A stretch of DNA of 64,000 nt from Curvibacter microcysteis (GCF_028649455.1 NZ_JAQSIO010000007.1:124001-188000), one strand, 5' to 3'; counted from the stretch's first letter, positions 9,575-19,804 are shown. Notes: a model not told the origin generated them from the letters alone. A program made the numbers and translations.

Positions 9575-10621
9575 ATGATCAAACAATGGTCCTTGGTGCT
9601 GATGCTGGCACTGGCTTTGGTGGGCCACGAGGCCGAAGCGGCACGCCGCTTGGGCGGTGGCAAATCGATGGGCTCGCAGTCCTCGAACGTGACCCAGCGC
9701 CAGGCCGCACCGGCCACGCCGGGTGCACCCGCTGCGGCGCCCAATGCGACCCCGGCCACGCCGGCGGCCAACCCTGCGGCGGCGGCCGCACCTCGGCCTG
9801 CCACCCCGGCGCCGGCAGCCGCTGCGCCCAAGCGCCCATGGGGCGCCATGCTCGGCGGCTTGGCCGCTGGCCTGGGCCTGGCTTGGCTGGCCCACTCGCT
9901 GGGTTTTGGTGAAGCCTTTGGCCAGATGCTGATGTTCGGCCTGTTGGCCATGGCCATCATGGCCGTGGTGGGTTTTGTGCTGAGCAAGCGCCGCGCCGCC
10001 AGCCAGTCGGCCGCCAGCAGCAACAGCCCGTTTGCCTTCCAAGGTGCGGGCAACGCCCCGGCCTCGGCCCCGGTGTTGCGCCAGTACAGCCCCGACCACG
10101 TGGGCAATGACGCCTCGGCCCGTCCCTGGGAGCGCCACAGCCAATTTGAAGCCCCGGCGGCCGACGCCTCGGCCCGCCCGCAAGCCAGCGGCGTGCAAAT
10201 TGGCTCGGCCCTGGCTGGTGGTTCGGCCTGGGCCATTCCTGCCGGCTTTGACACCCCCGGCTTCCTGGATGCTGCCAAGCGCAATTTCGTCACCTTGCAA
10301 GCCGCCTGGGACCGATCCGACCTGGACACCCTGCGCTCCATGATGACGGACGGCATGCTCGATGAGATTCGGGTTCAGCTGACCGAACGTGAAGCCCACC
10401 GCAGTGGCGGCCAGAACACCACCGACGTGGTCATGCTCGAAGCCCAACTGCTGGGCATCGAAGACCTGGGTGAAGGCTACATGGCCAGCGTCGAGTTCTC
10501 CGGCATGATCCGCGAAGAGCCCTCGGCCGGCCCGAACCCCTTCCGCGAAGTCTGGAACATGACCAAGCCCAAGGATGGCCGCACTGGCTGGCTGGTGGCT
10601 GGCGTTCAAGCCCTGCAATGA
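9575..10621 (+). CDS. Tim44-like domain protein
   Basis: A 348-residue membrane-anchored protein. It has an N-terminal signal segment (MIKQWSLVLMLALALVGHEA), then ARRLGGGKSMGSQ, a long Ala/Pro low-complexity linker (about residues 45-85), a two-part transmembrane region (LGGLAAGLGLAWLAHSLGFG and LMFGLLAMAIMAVVGFVLSK), a second linker, and a C-terminal Tim44 domain from about 220 (FLDAAKRNFVTLQAAWDRSD, LRSMMTDGMLDEIR). Tim44 in mitochondria ties Hsp70 to the import channel; the bacterial relatives have no settled function. Its fixed place between ubiE and ubiJ-ubiB suggests a link with ubiquinone synthesis or envelope assembly; that is inference. Confidence 0.88.
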   Translation: MIKQWSLVLMLALALVGHEAEAARRLGGGKSMGSQSSNVTQRQAAPATPGAPAAAPNATPATPAANPAAAAAPRPATPAPAAAAPKRPWGAMLGGLAAGLGLAWLAHSLGFGEAFGQMLMFGLLAMAIMAVVGFVLSKRRAASQSAASSNSPFAFQGAGNAPASAPVLRQYSPDHVGNDASARPWERHSQFEAPAADASARPQASGVQIGSALAGGSAWAIPAGFDTPGFLDAAKRNFVTLQAAWDRSDLDTLRSMMTDGMLDEIRVQLTEREAHRSGGQNTTDVVMLEAQLLGIEDLGEGYMASVEFSGMIREEPSAGPNPFREVWNMTKPKDGRTGWLVAGVQALQ

Positions 10622-10628
10622 GGGCTTT

Positions 10629-10657
10629 GGGTTCAGGCCGCATGGCGGTCTGAACCC
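10629..10657 (+). terminator. 13-bp hairpin after the Tim44-domain gene
   Basis: GGGTTCAGGCCGC pairs with GCGGTCTGAACCC around a 3-base loop, eight bases past the stop; one G-T pair. A second small stem (CCGACC/GGTCGG, 10664-10684) follows. There is no T run, so it is probably a message-stability or partial-termination element before ubiJ. Confidence 0.45.
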
Positions 10658-10714
10658 GGATCTCCGACCTTGGGCTGGGGTCGGTGATTCACTTTCGGGG
10701 AATAATCGCCCCCT

Positions 10715-11269
10715 ATGGCCTTACCGTCCCCCCTTTCCCTTTTCGACCGCCTGTTTGACCAGGTGACCAGCACCGTCCAGCCCCCCGCCTGGGTGGTGAG
10801 CGAGGTGCAGCAGCGCCTGGTGCTCTTGATCAACCATGTGCTGATGCAAGAGCCCGAGGCCATGGCCCGCCTGGCACGGCAAAAACAGCGTGTGGCCAGC
10901 GTGCGCTGGCGTCAGTTTTCCCTCCATTTCGTGATCACCCCGGCAGGTCTGTTGGACCTGGCCGATGCCGCCGCGGCCGCCGACCTCAGCCTGTCGGTGA
11001 CAGAGACCTCGCCAGTCGCCCTGGCCCAAGCCGCGCTGGCCGGCCACAAGCCACCGGTGCACATCGAGGGTGACGTGCAACTGGCGGCCGAAATCAACTG
11101 GATTGCCGACCATGTGCGCTGGGACCTCGAAGAGGACTTGGCGCGGGTGCTCGGGGACGGCCCCGCCCACACCCTGGTGCAGGGCGTGCAGACCCTGGCG
11201 CGCGGCCTGAAGGACTTTGTCCAGCGCTTTCCGGCCACCTCCATCGTGCGTGACAAGGAAGGCGCATGA
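10715..11269 (+). CDS. ubiJ: Ubiquinone biosynthesis accessory factor UbiJ (SCP2-like)
   Basis: A 184-residue lipid-carrier-like protein. The N-terminal part holds an SCP2-type sterol-carrier fold ([40 protein letters not shown]) and the C-terminus is helical ([20 protein letters not shown]). In E. coli, UbiJ binds ubiquinone intermediates and organises the soluble Ubi metabolon together with UbiK. The last codons overlap the ubiB start by 4 bp (ATGA), so translation is probably coupled. Sequence conservation in this family is low; the call leans on position between ubiE and ubiB. Confidence 0.82.
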   Translation: MALPSPLSLFDRLFDQVTSTVQPPAWVVSEVQQRLVLLINHVLMQEPEAMARLARQKQRVASVRWRQFSLHFVITPAGLLDLADAAAAADLSLSVTETSPVALAQAALAGHKPPVHIEGDVQLAAEINWIADHVRWDLEEDLARVLGDGPAHTLVQGVQTLARGLKDFVQRFPATSIVRDKEGA

Positions 11270-12837
11270 GCCGGCTGTTGCGCGGGGCGTACATCGTCTG
11301 GATTGTGTTTCGCTTCGGTCTGGACGAGCTGGTGCTCAGCAGCCTGGGCACGCCGCGTTGGCTGCGCTTGGCCCGCATTCTTTCGATCGGGCGGCAACTC
11401 GATGCGCCCCGCGGCCAGCGCCTGCGTGAGGCGCTGGAGCAACTGGGCCCCATCTTCGTGAAGTTCGGCCAGGTGTTGTCTACCCGGCGCGACCTGCTGC
11501 CGCCCGATATCGCCGACGAGCTGGCCCACCTGCAAGACCGGGTGCCACCCTTCAGCACCGACATCGCCATTGCCACCATCGAGCGCGCCTTCCGCCGCCC
11601 GGTGGACGAAGTATTTGTGCAGTTTGACCGCGTGCCCGTCGCCAGCGCCTCCATCGCCCAGGTGCACTTTGGCGTGGTGCGCACCTCCGCCGGGGTGGAA
11701 CGCGAAGTCGCCATCAAGGTGCTGCGTCCCGGCATGCTGCCGGTGATCGACAAGGACCTGGCCTTGATGCGCATGATGGCGGGCTGGGTCGAAGGCCTGA
11801 GCGCCGACGGCAAGCGCCTGAAGCCGCGCGAGGTGGTGGCTGAGTTCGACAAATACCTGCACGACGAGCTGGATTTGGTGCGTGAGGCCTCGAACGCCGC
11901 GCAGCTGCGGCGCAACATGAGCGGCCTGGACCTGGTGCTGATCCCGGAGATCTTCTGGGACTTCTGCCACGCCGAGGTGATGGTCATGGAGCGCATGAAG
12001 GGCGTGCCCATCAACCAGGTCGAGCGCTTGCGCGACGCCGGCGTGGACATTGCCAAATTGGCGCGCGACGGCGTCACGCTGTTCTTCACCCAGGTGTTCC
12101 GCGACGGCTTTTTCCATGCCGACATGCACCCGGGCAACATCCAGGTCAGCTTGGAGCCTGGCACCTTTGGGCGTTACATCTCGCTGGACTTCGGCATCGT
12201 GGGCACGCTGACCGAGTACGACAAGGAGTACCTGGCGCAGAACTTCACGGCCTTCTTCCGGCGCGACTACAAGCGGGTGGCCGAGCTGCACATTGAAAGT
12301 GGTTGGGTGCCGCCCGAGACCCGGGTCGACGAGCTGGAGTCCGCCATCCGCGCTGTGTGCGAGCCATATTTCGACCGTCCGCTGAAAGAAATCTCGCTGG
12401 GCATGGTCTTGATGCGCTTGTTCCAGACCTCGCGTCGCTTCCAGGTGGAGATCCAGCCGCAGCTGGTGTTGCTGCAAAAAACCCTGCTCAACATCGAAGG
12501 CCTGGGCCGCCAGCTCGATCCCGAGCTGGACCTGTGGAGCACCGCCAAGCCCTTCCTGGAGCAGTGGATGCTGGACCAGATTGGCCCCAAGCGTCTGTTC
12601 AAGCAACTGCGCGACGAGTTTCCGCGCTACGCCCAACTGCTGCCCGAGCTGCCGCGCCTGCTCGCCGAGTACCTGCAAAAAGGCGGTCAGCAGTCCGTGT
12701 CGCGCCGTGAGCTGGCCGTGCTGCTGGCCGAGCAGCGCAAAACCAACCGCTTGCTGCAGTCCCTGATCTACGGTGGCATGGGTTTTGTATTGGGTTTGCT
12801 GGCCTTGCAACTGCTGATTCGGATCCGCCTGTTCTGA
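11266..12837 (+). CDS. ubiB: Ubiquinone biosynthesis protein kinase-like UbiB
   Basis: Atypical kinase/ATPase needed for ubiquinone synthesis, 523 residues, anchored to the inner membrane by a hydrophobic C-terminus ([19 protein letters not shown]). Hallmarks are the KxGQ motif ([16 protein letters not shown] near 66), [21 protein letters not shown] near 147, HADMHPGN near 283 and LDFGIVG near 308. The Ala-rich loop in place of a Gly-rich loop and the KxGQ insert are diagnostic of the ABC1/ADCK family. It ends the ubiE-to-ubiB run. Start overlaps the ubiJ stop. Confidence 0.96.
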   Translation: MSRLLRGAYIVWIVFRFGLDELVLSSLGTPRWLRLARILSIGRQLDAPRGQRLREALEQLGPIFVKFGQVLSTRRDLLPPDIADELAHLQDRVPPFSTDIAIATIERAFRRPVDEVFVQFDRVPVASASIAQVHFGVVRTSAGVEREVAIKVLRPGMLPVIDKDLALMRMMAGWVEGLSADGKRLKPREVVAEFDKYLHDELDLVREASNAAQLRRNMSGLDLVLIPEIFWDFCHAEVMVMERMKGVPINQVERLRDAGVDIAKLARDGVTLFFTQVFRDGFFHADMHPGNIQVSLEPGTFGRYISLDFGIVGTLTEYDKEYLAQNFTAFFRRDYKRVAELHIESGWVPPETRVDELESAIRAVCEPYFDRPLKEISLGMVLMRLFQTSRRFQVEIQPQLVLLQKTLLNIEGLGRQLDPELDLWSTAKPFLEQWMLDQIGPKRLFKQLRDEFPRYAQLLPELPRLLAEYLQKGGQQSVSRRELAVLLAEQRKTNRLLQSLIYGGMGFVLGLLALQLLIRIRLF

Positions 12838-12907
12838 GCGGGGGAGGCCCTCGCCGGGGCCGCCCCGTGATTTCAGGATAATCCGCCCGTCTTTTCAGGA
12901 GGTTTTC

Positions 12908-14362
12908 GTGCTGCTGACCCTGGTCATTGTTTATTTGCTGATCACCATCGCCATTGGCCTGTGGGCGGCCAGACGGGTCAAAAACACGGCCGACTTTGCC
13001 GTCGCAGGTCGGCACCTGCCCATGTTCATGATCGTCACCACCACCTTTGCCACCTGGTTTGGCTCGGAAACGGTGATGGGCATCCCGGCCACCTTCATCA
13101 AGGATGGCCTGCACGGCGTGGTGGAAGACCCCTTTGGCGCGGGTTTCTGCCTGATCCTGGTGGGCCTGTTCTTCTCGGCCCGGCTCTACAAGATGTCGCT
13201 GCTGACCATCAGCGACTACTACCGCGAGCGCTATGGCCGGTTGGTGGAGGTCATCTGCTCGCTGATCATCCTGATCAGCTACCTGGGCTGGGTCGCTGCA
13301 CAGGTCACTGCCTTGGGCCTGGTCTTCAATGTGCTGTCTGAAGGGTCGATTTCTGCGCCCATGGGCATGCTGATCGGCACGGCCTCCATCCTGGCTTACA
13401 CCTTGTTTGGCGGCATGTGGTCGGTGGCGGTGACGGACTTCATCCAGATGATCATCCTGGTCAGCGGCCTGTTGATCCTGGCCGTGTTTGCAGGCCAGCA
13501 AGCGGGTGGCGTGGGGCAGGTGATTGCCTACGCTCAGCAAAAAGACCTGTTTTCGTTTTGGCCGCCCATGCAGGCCAAGGACATCATGTTCTTCATTGGC
13601 GCGGCCATCACCATGATGCTGGGCTCCATCCCGCAGCAGGACGTGTTCCAGCGCGTGATGTCGGCCAAGGACGAAAAAGCCGCCACCCGAGGCCCGGTGA
13701 TTGGCGGCATCTGCTACATCCTGTTCGCGTTCGTGCCCATGTTCCTGGTCACCAGCGCGCTGATCATCATGCCCGACACCACCGAGCAGCTGCTGTCCAC
13801 CGGGCGCAAGGTCGACAGCCAGATGATCTTGCCCACCCTGGTGCGCACCCAGATGCCTTTTGTGATGCAGGTGCTGTTCTTTGGTGCCCTGCTGTCGGCC
13901 ATCAAGAGCACGGCTTCGGCCACCCTGCTGGCGCCCTCGGTCACGTTTGTGGAGAACATCTGGCGCCAGTTCTTCCCGCGCCAAAGCGACCAGCAAGAGT
14001 TGCGCACCATGCGCATCACGGTGTTGATCTTCAGCATCTTCGTCTGCACCTACGCCATCCTGTCCAAGGACAAGCCCATTTACGAAATGGTCTCGGGTGC
14101 TTACCAGGTGACTTTGGTCGGCGCCATCGTGCCCCTGACCGCGGGTTTGTACTGGCGCCGTGCGACCACGCAAGGTGCGGTGTTGTCCATCGTCTTGGGC
14201 ATCCTGACCTGGCTGTGCTTCAACCTGACGGCTGCCGGTGAAGAGGTGCCGGCCCAGCTGGCGGGCTTTGTGGCAGGCATCGTGGGCATGCTGGTGGGTT
14301 CGCTGGCGCCCCAGGGCTTGGCCGACCGGCGCGCCCCGCACCATGCCTTGCCGGGGCTTTGA
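12908..14362 (+). CDS. Sodium:solute symporter (SSS family)
   Basis: A polytopic inner-membrane Na+-coupled transporter of 484 residues with about 13 hydrophobic segments. Features of the PutP/PanF family are GLWAARRVKNTADFAVAGR in the first loop, TTFATWFGSETVMGIP, the conserved region with GGMWSVAVTDFIQM, and GSIPQQDVFQRVMSAK. The substrate (proline, pantothenate, carboxylate or other) cannot be decided. The start is GTG, fixed by a strong AGGAGG eight bases upstream and by the hydrophobic first segment LLTLVIVYLLITIAIGLW. It stands alone between ubiB and the fmdB-aspS run. Confidence 0.9.
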   Translation: MLLTLVIVYLLITIAIGLWAARRVKNTADFAVAGRHLPMFMIVTTTFATWFGSETVMGIPATFIKDGLHGVVEDPFGAGFCLILVGLFFSARLYKMSLLTISDYYRERYGRLVEVICSLIILISYLGWVAAQVTALGLVFNVLSEGSISAPMGMLIGTASILAYTLFGGMWSVAVTDFIQMIILVSGLLILAVFAGQQAGGVGQVIAYAQQKDLFSFWPPMQAKDIMFFIGAAITMMLGSIPQQDVFQRVMSAKDEKAATRGPVIGGICYILFAFVPMFLVTSALIIMPDTTEQLLSTGRKVDSQMILPTLVRTQMPFVMQVLFFGALLSAIKSTASATLLAPSVTFVENIWRQFFPRQSDQQELRTMRITVLIFSIFVCTYAILSKDKPIYEMVSGAYQVTLVGAIVPLTAGLYWRRATTQGAVLSIVLGILTWLCFNLTAAGEEVPAQLAGFVAGIVGMLVGSLAPQGLADRRAPHHALPGL

Positions 14363-14429
14363 GGTCTTTTTCTTGACGCCCAGGGGTCAAGCCTTGCACC
14401 GAGCAGGGCTTGCCAATGGGCTGCCCGCC

Positions 14430-14435
14430 TATAAT
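14430..14435 (+). promoter_or_regulatory. TATAAT -10 element before the FmdB-type gene
   Basis: A consensus TATAAT sits 36 bp ahead of the start codon of the FmdB-type gene. The best -35 candidate (TTGCCA at 14410) gives only a 14-bp spacer, so only the -10 box is supported. It would start the FmdB / DUF502 / aspS transcript. Confidence 0.45.
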
Positions 14436-14471
14436 TGAGGGTTTTGCAACCCCATCCAAGCTCAATCAGCC

Positions 14472-14825
14472 ATGCCAATCTACGCCTACAAATGCGAGTC
14501 CTGCGGGCACAGCAAAGACGTCTTGCAAAAAATTTCGGACGCTCCTTTGACTGACTGCCCCGCTTGCGGTGCCGCCAGCTTTCGCAAGCAAATCACTGCC
14601 GCCGGCTTCCAGCTCAAGGGCTCGGGCTGGTACGTGACCGATTTCCGCGGTGGCAGCGGTGGCGCAGCCGCTCCGGCGGTGGGTACCGGCGCAGCCGCCA
14701 GCACCGACGCTGCGGCCCCCGCTTCGGCTCCAGCCAGCGACAGTGCCGGCGCCAGCAGCACCAAATCCGACGCTTCGCCCACGGCTTCGGCCGGTTCCTG
14801 TGGTGGCGGTTGCGCCTGCCACTGA
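14472..14825 (+). CDS. FmdB-family zinc ribbon protein
   Basis: A 117-residue protein with an N-terminal FmdB/CxxC_CxxC regulatory-protein zinc ribbon: MPIYAYKCESCGHSKDVLQK and DCPACGAASFRKQ give the two Cys pairs. It then has the conserved AAGFQLKGSGWYVTDFR and a disordered Ala/Ser tail ending in GGGCACH. Genes of this kind sit immediately upstream of a DUF502 protein and aspS in many betaproteobacteria, as here. The molecular role is not known; the ribbon suggests nucleic acid or protein binding. Confidence 0.9.
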   Translation: MPIYAYKCESCGHSKDVLQKISDAPLTDCPACGAASFRKQITAAGFQLKGSGWYVTDFRGGSGGAAAPAVGTGAAASTDAAAPASAPASDSAGASSTKSDASPTASAGSCGGGCACH

Positions 14826-14837
14826 CAGAAAGAACCC

Positions 14838-15461
14838 ATGGCCGCCTTGCGTAAATGGCTTTTTGCCGGTCTGCTGGTCATCGTGCCGGTCGCCATCACC
14901 ATCTGGGTGCTGGACTGGATCATCGGCACCCTTGACCAAACCCTGTTGATCCTGCCGACCCAATGGCGGCCAGATCAGCTTTTGGGCTTCCACATCCCCG
15001 GCTTTGGCGTGCTGCTCACGCTCTTGATCCTGCTGGTGGTGGGCGCTGTGGCCAGCAACTTCCTGGGCCGCAAATTGGTCAAGCTGGGCGACGCGATCGT
15101 GCACCGCATTCCGGTGGTGCGTTCGATTTACTCCAGCGTCAAGCAGGTGTCGGACACCCTGTTTTCCGAGAGCGGCAATGCCTTTCGCAAGGCGGTGCTG
15201 ATCCAGTGGCCGCGCGACGGCGTCTGGACCGTGGCCTTCGTCACCGGCGTGCCGGGGGGCGATGTGGCGACCTACCTCAAGGACGACTACCTCAGCGTCT
15301 ACGTGCCGACCACGCCCAACCCCACGGGGGGCTACTTCGTGATGCTGCGCCGCAGTGACTGCGTCGAGCTCGACATGAGTGTGGACGAGGCACTCAAATA
15401 CATTGTTTCTATGGGCGTGGTGGCTCCTGCGGGCCCTGCCGTCCTTTCCGATTCTCATTAA
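14838..15461 (+). CDS. DUF502 membrane protein
   Basis: A 207-residue DUF502 protein with two N-terminal membrane helices ([20 protein letters not shown] and [20 protein letters not shown]) and a soluble C-terminal domain containing [36 protein letters not shown] and [19 protein letters not shown], all characteristic of the family. Function is unknown; plant relatives (COV) affect the endomembrane system. It is 12 bp downstream of the FmdB-type gene and 29 bp upstream of aspS, so one operon is likely. Confidence 0.9.
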   Translation: MAALRKWLFAGLLVIVPVAITIWVLDWIIGTLDQTLLILPTQWRPDQLLGFHIPGFGVLLTLLILLVVGAVASNFLGRKLVKLGDAIVHRIPVVRSIYSSVKQVSDTLFSESGNAFRKAVLIQWPRDGVWTVAFVTGVPGGDVATYLKDDYLSVYVPTTPNPTGGYFVMLRRSDCVELDMSVDEALKYIVSMGVVAPAGPAVLSDSH

Positions 15462-15490
15462 CGCGCCGTCTCGGCGCTGGATGTTTTCTT

Positions 15491-17299
15491 ATGGCTATGC
15501 GTTCACACTATTGCGGTCTCGTGACCGAAGCCCTGCTGGGCCAAACCGTCACCCTGTCGGGTTGGGTCAACCGCCGTCGTGACCACGGTGGTGTGATCTT
15601 CATCGACCTGCGCGACCGCGAAGGCTATGTGCAGGTGGTGTGCGATCCCGATCGTGCCGAGATGTTCAAGACCGCTGAAGACGTGCGCAACGAGTTCTGC
15701 GTGCAGGTCATCGGTGTGGTGCGTGCGCGTCCGAATGGCACCACCAACGACAAGCTCAAGAGCGGCCAGATCGAAGTGCTGTGCCACGAACTGAAGGTGC
15801 TCAACCCCTCGGTGACCCCGCCCTTCCAGATCGATGAGGAAAACCTCAGCGAAACCACCCGTCTGACGCACCGCGTGCTGGACCTGCGCCGTCCTTACAT
15901 GCAAAACAACCTGATGCTGCGTTACCGCGTGTCCATGGAAGTGCGCAAGTTCCTCGACGCCAATGGCTTCATCGACATCGAAACCCCGATGCTGACCAAG
16001 TCCACGCCCGAAGGTGCCCGCGACTACCTGGTGCCCAGCCGCGTGCACGACGGTCAGTTCTTCGCGCTGCCGCAGTCGCCCCAGCTGTTCAAGCAACTGT
16101 TGATGGTGGCTGGCTTTGACCGCTACTACCAAATCACCAAGTGCTTCCGCGACGAAGACTTGCGTGCCGACCGCCAGCCCGAATTCACGCAGATCGATAT
16201 CGAAACTTCCTTCATGGAAGAACAAGACATCCGCGACATGTTCCAGGGCATGATCAAGACCGTGTTCCAGAACACCCTGGGCGTGGACCTGGGCGAGTTC
16301 CCTGTCATGACCTACCAAGATGCGGCCTTCCGCTTCGGTTCGGACAAGCCTGACCTGCGCGTCAAGCTCGAGTTCACCGAACTGACCGACGTGATGGCCG
16401 ATGTGGACTTCAAGGTCTTCTCGACCCCCGCCACCACCAAGGGCGGCCGCGTGGTCGCGTTGCGTGTGCCGGGTGGCGCCAAAGAAGGCTCGGGCCTGTC
16501 GCGCGGTGAGATCGACAGCTACACCGAGTTCGTCAAGATCTACGGCGCCAAGGGCCTGGCCTGGGTCAAGGTCAACGAAGTGGCCAAGGGCCGCGACGGC
16601 CTGCAAAGCCCGATCGTGAAGAACCTGCACGACAAGGCCATCGCTGAAATCCTGGCCCGCACTGGCGCCCAAGACGGCGACCTGCTGTTCTTCGGTGCCG
16701 ACAAGGAAAAGATCGTCAACGACGCCATCGGTGCCCTGCGCATCAAGATCGGTCACAGCGAGTTCGGCAAGAAGAACGGCCTGTTCGAAAACCGCTGGGC
16801 GCCGCTGTGGGTGGTCGACTTCCCGATGTTCGAATACGACGAAGACGGCCAACGCTGGAACGCTGTGCACCACCCCTTCACCGCGCCCAAGGATGGCCAT
16901 GAAGACTGGATGGTCACCGCGCCGGAGAAGTGCATCTCCAAGGGCTACGACATGGTGCTCAACGGCTGGGAAATGGGCGGTGGTTCGGTCCGTATCCACC
17001 GCGCCGATGTGCAGCAAAAGGTGTTCGACGCCCTCAAGATCAGCCCTGAAGAAGCCCAACAGAAGTTCGGCTTCCTGCTCGACGCCCTGCAATACGGCGC
17101 GCCGCCCCACGGTGGTCTGGCCTTCGGTCTGGACCGCATCGTGACCCTGATGACGGGGGCCGAGTCGATCCGCGACGTGATCGCTTTCCCCAAGACCCAA
17201 CGTGCTCAGTGCTTGCTGACCCAAGCCCCGAGCCCGGTCGACGAGAAGCAACTGCGCGAACTGCACATCCGCCTGCGCAACACGGCCCCGGCGGCCTGA
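15491..17299 (+). CDS. aspS: Aspartyl-tRNA synthetase AspS
   Basis: Class II synthetase charging tRNA-Asp, 602 residues, the size of the bacterial type with the GAD insertion. The N-terminal OB-fold anticodon domain has [20 protein letters not shown]. Motif 2 is [18 protein letters not shown] near 218 and motif 3 is [16 protein letters not shown] near 541. An internal Met two codons later (MRSHYCG) is the usual bacterial start and is an equal candidate. Many proteobacteria without GatCAB variation use this enzyme as discriminating or not; that cannot be told by eye. It is followed by a good terminator. Confidence 0.97.
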   Translation: MAMRSHYCGLVTEALLGQTVTLSGWVNRRRDHGGVIFIDLRDREGYVQVVCDPDRAEMFKTAEDVRNEFCVQVIGVVRARPNGTTNDKLKSGQIEVLCHELKVLNPSVTPPFQIDEENLSETTRLTHRVLDLRRPYMQNNLMLRYRVSMEVRKFLDANGFIDIETPMLTKSTPEGARDYLVPSRVHDGQFFALPQSPQLFKQLLMVAGFDRYYQITKCFRDEDLRADRQPEFTQIDIETSFMEEQDIRDMFQGMIKTVFQNTLGVDLGEFPVMTYQDAAFRFGSDKPDLRVKLEFTELTDVMADVDFKVFSTPATTKGGRVVALRVPGGAKEGSGLSRGEIDSYTEFVKIYGAKGLAWVKVNEVAKGRDGLQSPIVKNLHDKAIAEILARTGAQDGDLLFFGADKEKIVNDAIGALRIKIGHSEFGKKNGLFENRWAPLWVVDFPMFEYDEDGQRWNAVHHPFTAPKDGHEDWMVTAPEKCISKGYDMVLNGWEMGGGSVRIHRADVQQKVFDALKISPEEAQQKFGFLLDALQYGAPPHGGLAFGLDRIVTLMTGAESIRDVIAFPKTQRAQCLLTQAPSPVDEKQLRELHIRLRNTAPAA

Positions 17300-17350
17300 G
17301 TCCCGTCCTGACTGCTGGCGCACGCCAGTGCGTCAGTGGGCACCACAAGA

Positions 17351-17386
17351 AGCGGTCGAGGGCTCTGCCCCGGCCGCTTTTTTCAT
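17351..17386 (+). terminator. Rho-independent terminator after aspS
   Basis: The stem AGCGGTCGAGG pairs with CCCCGGCCGCT, with one G-T pair and one A-C mismatch, and is followed directly by six Ts. The nudB start codon lies only 16 bases beyond, so nudB may be expressed by readthrough or from a promoter inside this region. Confidence 0.7.
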
Positions 17387-17401
17387 GCTCTGGAGCGTCC
17401 T

Positions 17402-17863
17402 GTGTCTGCACCCCGTCCTTTCAAGATTCCCGAGTCCGTGTTGGTGGTGATCCACACGCCCGCACTGGAGGTGCTGCTGATTCAGCGCGCCGATGCAGAT
17501 GAACACTGGCAGTCGGTGACGGGCAGCAAAGACCAATTGGAAGAGGACTTCGCACAGACCGCCGCGCGCGAGGTGTGGGAGGAAACCGGGCTGGACGTGC
17601 ACGCCCCAGGCTGCCACTTGCACGACTGGGGGCTGGAAAACGTCTACGAGATTTGGCCTCAGTGGCGGCACCGCTACGCCCCAGGTGTCTCGCGCAACCG
17701 CGAGCGTGTGTTCGGTTTGACCGTGCCGGCCGCGCTGCCGGTGCGCTTGAGCCCACGCGAACATGTGGCCCAGCGCTGGTTGCCCTGGCGTGAAGCGGCC
17801 GACCAGTGCTTTTCGCCCTCCAATGCCGAGGCGATCTTGATGTTGTCGCGCTTTGTCGGGTGA
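17402..17863 (+). CDS. nudB: Dihydroneopterin triphosphate pyrophosphohydrolase NudB
   Basis: Nudix hydrolase of 153 residues that removes pyrophosphate from dihydroneopterin triphosphate in folate synthesis. The Nudix box is visible as a Gly-Ser-Lys stretch followed by AAREVWEETGL, and FKIPESVLVVIHTPALEVLL and FSPSNAEAILML match NudB ends. The start is taken as GTG (VSAPRPFK) with GGAG seven bases upstream; an upstream in-frame extension is unsupported. The placement after aspS is conserved in E. coli too (aspS-nudB). folE, the preceding step of the pathway, is 4 kb downstream. Confidence 0.9.
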   Translation: MSAPRPFKIPESVLVVIHTPALEVLLIQRADADEHWQSVTGSKDQLEEDFAQTAAREVWEETGLDVHAPGCHLHDWGLENVYEIWPQWRHRYAPGVSRNRERVFGLTVPAALPVRLSPREHVAQRWLPWREAADQCFSPSNAEAILMLSRFVG

Positions 17864-17913
17864 GCCTCAGCCGGATTTCGTGCGGTTGGTCCCACCGCCA
17901 ACCCGCCGCCTTG

Positions 17914-19686
17914 TCAGGTTCTGTCGCCTTTGGGTCGCAGGCGCAGGGCTGAGGCCGGGTCTTTTTCTGTCGGCATGGCCGCTGGCGGCTTGGTCCGCTC
18001 TTGCAGCGCGCTTTGCGCCTTTTCCTGGGCCCGGGCCTGGGCGGCGGCGCGGTTGCGCACACGCAGCGTCATGCCGCCGGGCTGGCGCTCGCTGTCTTGC
18101 CCCAGCACGGCCCGCGCCGGGGCTTGGCCGCAGCGTTGGCGCAGGCGGTCGATGCTGGTCTGCAGGGTCTCGGGCTCGTGGATGCGGGCTTGGTGGCGCA
18201 GCAGCACCTGCTGCGACATGTCCAGCAGCTTCACGTTCAAGGTCTCCTCGCTGTGCAGCAGCAGGCTGCGCACGGCCGAGGTGGGGTCGCCCGACAAGCT
18301 CATGCCCATGGCGCGCTCGGCCATGCCATTGATCTGCACCAGGCATTCGCGCACGCTGTCCGCGTAGGGCGGGTGCAGCTGGCAGGCATTGGCCATCAGC
18401 TCGCTCAGGCCACGGGTGTTGGCGTAGCGCATGCCCAGTTGGAGCAGCCACGACGCGCCTTCTGGCAGGTCGATGGAGGTGTGGGCCAGCACGGCCAGCA
18501 AGCCGGCCAGGTTGCAGGCGGCTTCGAAGTCAAAGTCGGTGAGCTGGGTTTCCCCCGCCATCTGCTTGACCAGCTCCACGGCCTTGGCAAACTGGCGTTG
18601 CTGGATTTGCTGCAGGGTCAACACCACGCGGGCAAAACGCTGCAAGCGGGCGCTGTCGCCATGGCGCTCCAGCACGCGGGCCAGGTCGGTGCCGCAGCGC
18701 TCCAGGCCCTTGCGATCGGTGTCGGCGAAGTACGCAAAGGCCAGCAGCACGATGGACTGGAAGTCGAACAACTTGGAGTCCATGCCCAGGATGGCGGCGC
18801 GTGACAAGGCCTTGGTGGCGGCCTCACGTTCACCCATGTAAAAGGCCATCATGCCGAACTTCTGCAAGCGGCCCACAGAGTCCGGGGTCAGGTTGCTGGC
18901 CCCTCGGTAGGTCTCCATGGCCTCGGCGAAGTTGCCCACCTCGACCTGAGCGCGGCCCAGCACGTCATAGGCATCCGCGTAGCTGGCGTCTTGGCCGATC
19001 AAGCCTTGCAAGGTGGCGATCGCGCGGGTGGCCTGGCCCGATTCGACCTGGGCCCGGGCCACGCCCAGCTTGGCCCAGGGCAGGGCGCGTGCGGCAATCA
19101 CCGCTTCAAACAAGGTGCGCGCCTCGTCGTGCCGGCCCAGGCGCAGCAGCAGCTCGGCCCCCATGCGCGCGGCGTACAGCCAGTAGGGCTGCTGGGTCTC
19201 AAAGCGCTGCAGGCACAGGGTGGCGGCCAGTTCAAAATCCTGCGCCTCCATGGCGTCAAAGATCGGCGCCAGATGCACCTTGCGCAAGCGCGCCAGGCTC
19301 AAGCGGTCAAACAGGGCCACGGGGGTGAAGGGCTTGAGCAGGTAGCCGTCCAGGGCGGACTCAGCGGCTTCGGCCACCGAGGCGTAGGAGGCCTCGGCCG
19401 TGACCATGAAGAAGATCGTCGAAAACGGCAGCAAATGGGCGCGGCGCAGGTCGTCCAGCAGGGTCTGGCCCGACTCGTTGGTCTCGTCAAAAAACTGCTC
19501 ACACAGCACGAAGTCGTAGGTGGTGTGCTCCAGCCGGTTGCGTGCATCGCGCACGCGGCTGCATTGCACCACCTTGCCGACCCCGTAGTCGCGCAGCTGG
19601 CCCGCCAGGATGCTGCGAGAGGTGGCATTGCCATCAATGACCAGCGCCAAGCAGTCGGAGGTGTCGCGGAGAGGGGCAGTGGCCAT
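17914..19686 (-). CDS. Response-regulator-like receiver fused to TPR repeats
   Basis: A 590-residue cytoplasmic protein. Residues about 10-135 form a receiver-like domain (LALVIDGNATSRSILAGQL, FFMVTAEASYASV, GYLLKPF) and the remainder is TPR-type helical repeats (for example LGVARAQVESGQATRAIATL, DVLGRAQVEVGNFAEAMETY). The position of the phospho-accepting Asp appears as Glu (DFVLCEQFF), while the switch Thr and Lys are kept, so phosphorylation by the normal route is doubtful. No DNA-binding or enzymatic output domain is visible; a scaffold role is inferred. ATG (MATAPLR) is preferred over the TTG codon just before it. Divergent from the phosphohydrolase gene. Confidence 0.8.
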   Translation of the reverse strand: MATAPLRDTSDCLALVIDGNATSRSILAGQLRDYGVGKVVQCSRVRDARNRLEHTTYDFVLCEQFFDETNESGQTLLDDLRRAHLLPFSTIFFMVTAEASYASVAEAAESALDGYLLKPFTPVALFDRLSLARLRKVHLAPIFDAMEAQDFELAATLCLQRFETQQPYWLYAARMGAELLLRLGRHDEARTLFEAVIAARALPWAKLGVARAQVESGQATRAIATLQGLIGQDASYADAYDVLGRAQVEVGNFAEAMETYRGASNLTPDSVGRLQKFGMMAFYMGEREAATKALSRAAILGMDSKLFDFQSIVLLAFAYFADTDRKGLERCGTDLARVLERHGDSARLQRFARVVLTLQQIQQRQFAKAVELVKQMAGETQLTDFDFEAACNLAGLLAVLAHTSIDLPEGASWLLQLGMRYANTRGLSELMANACQLHPPYADSVRECLVQINGMAERAMGMSLSGDPTSAVRSLLLHSEETLNVKLLDMSQQVLLRHQARIHEPETLQTSIDRLRQRCGQAPARAVLGQDSERQPGGMTLRVRNRAAAQARAQEKAQSALQERTKPPAAMPTEKDPASALRLRPKGDRT

Positions 19687-19804
19687 CAAAACATCAGCTC
19701 AAGCTGATCGGCAGGGTAAATAGCGCCAGTTTAGAGTGTGTCAGTTTGTTTTTAAACCGTAACTTCACGGAGGCGGGGCTCAACACACACAGGTCGAGCA
19801 GGTC

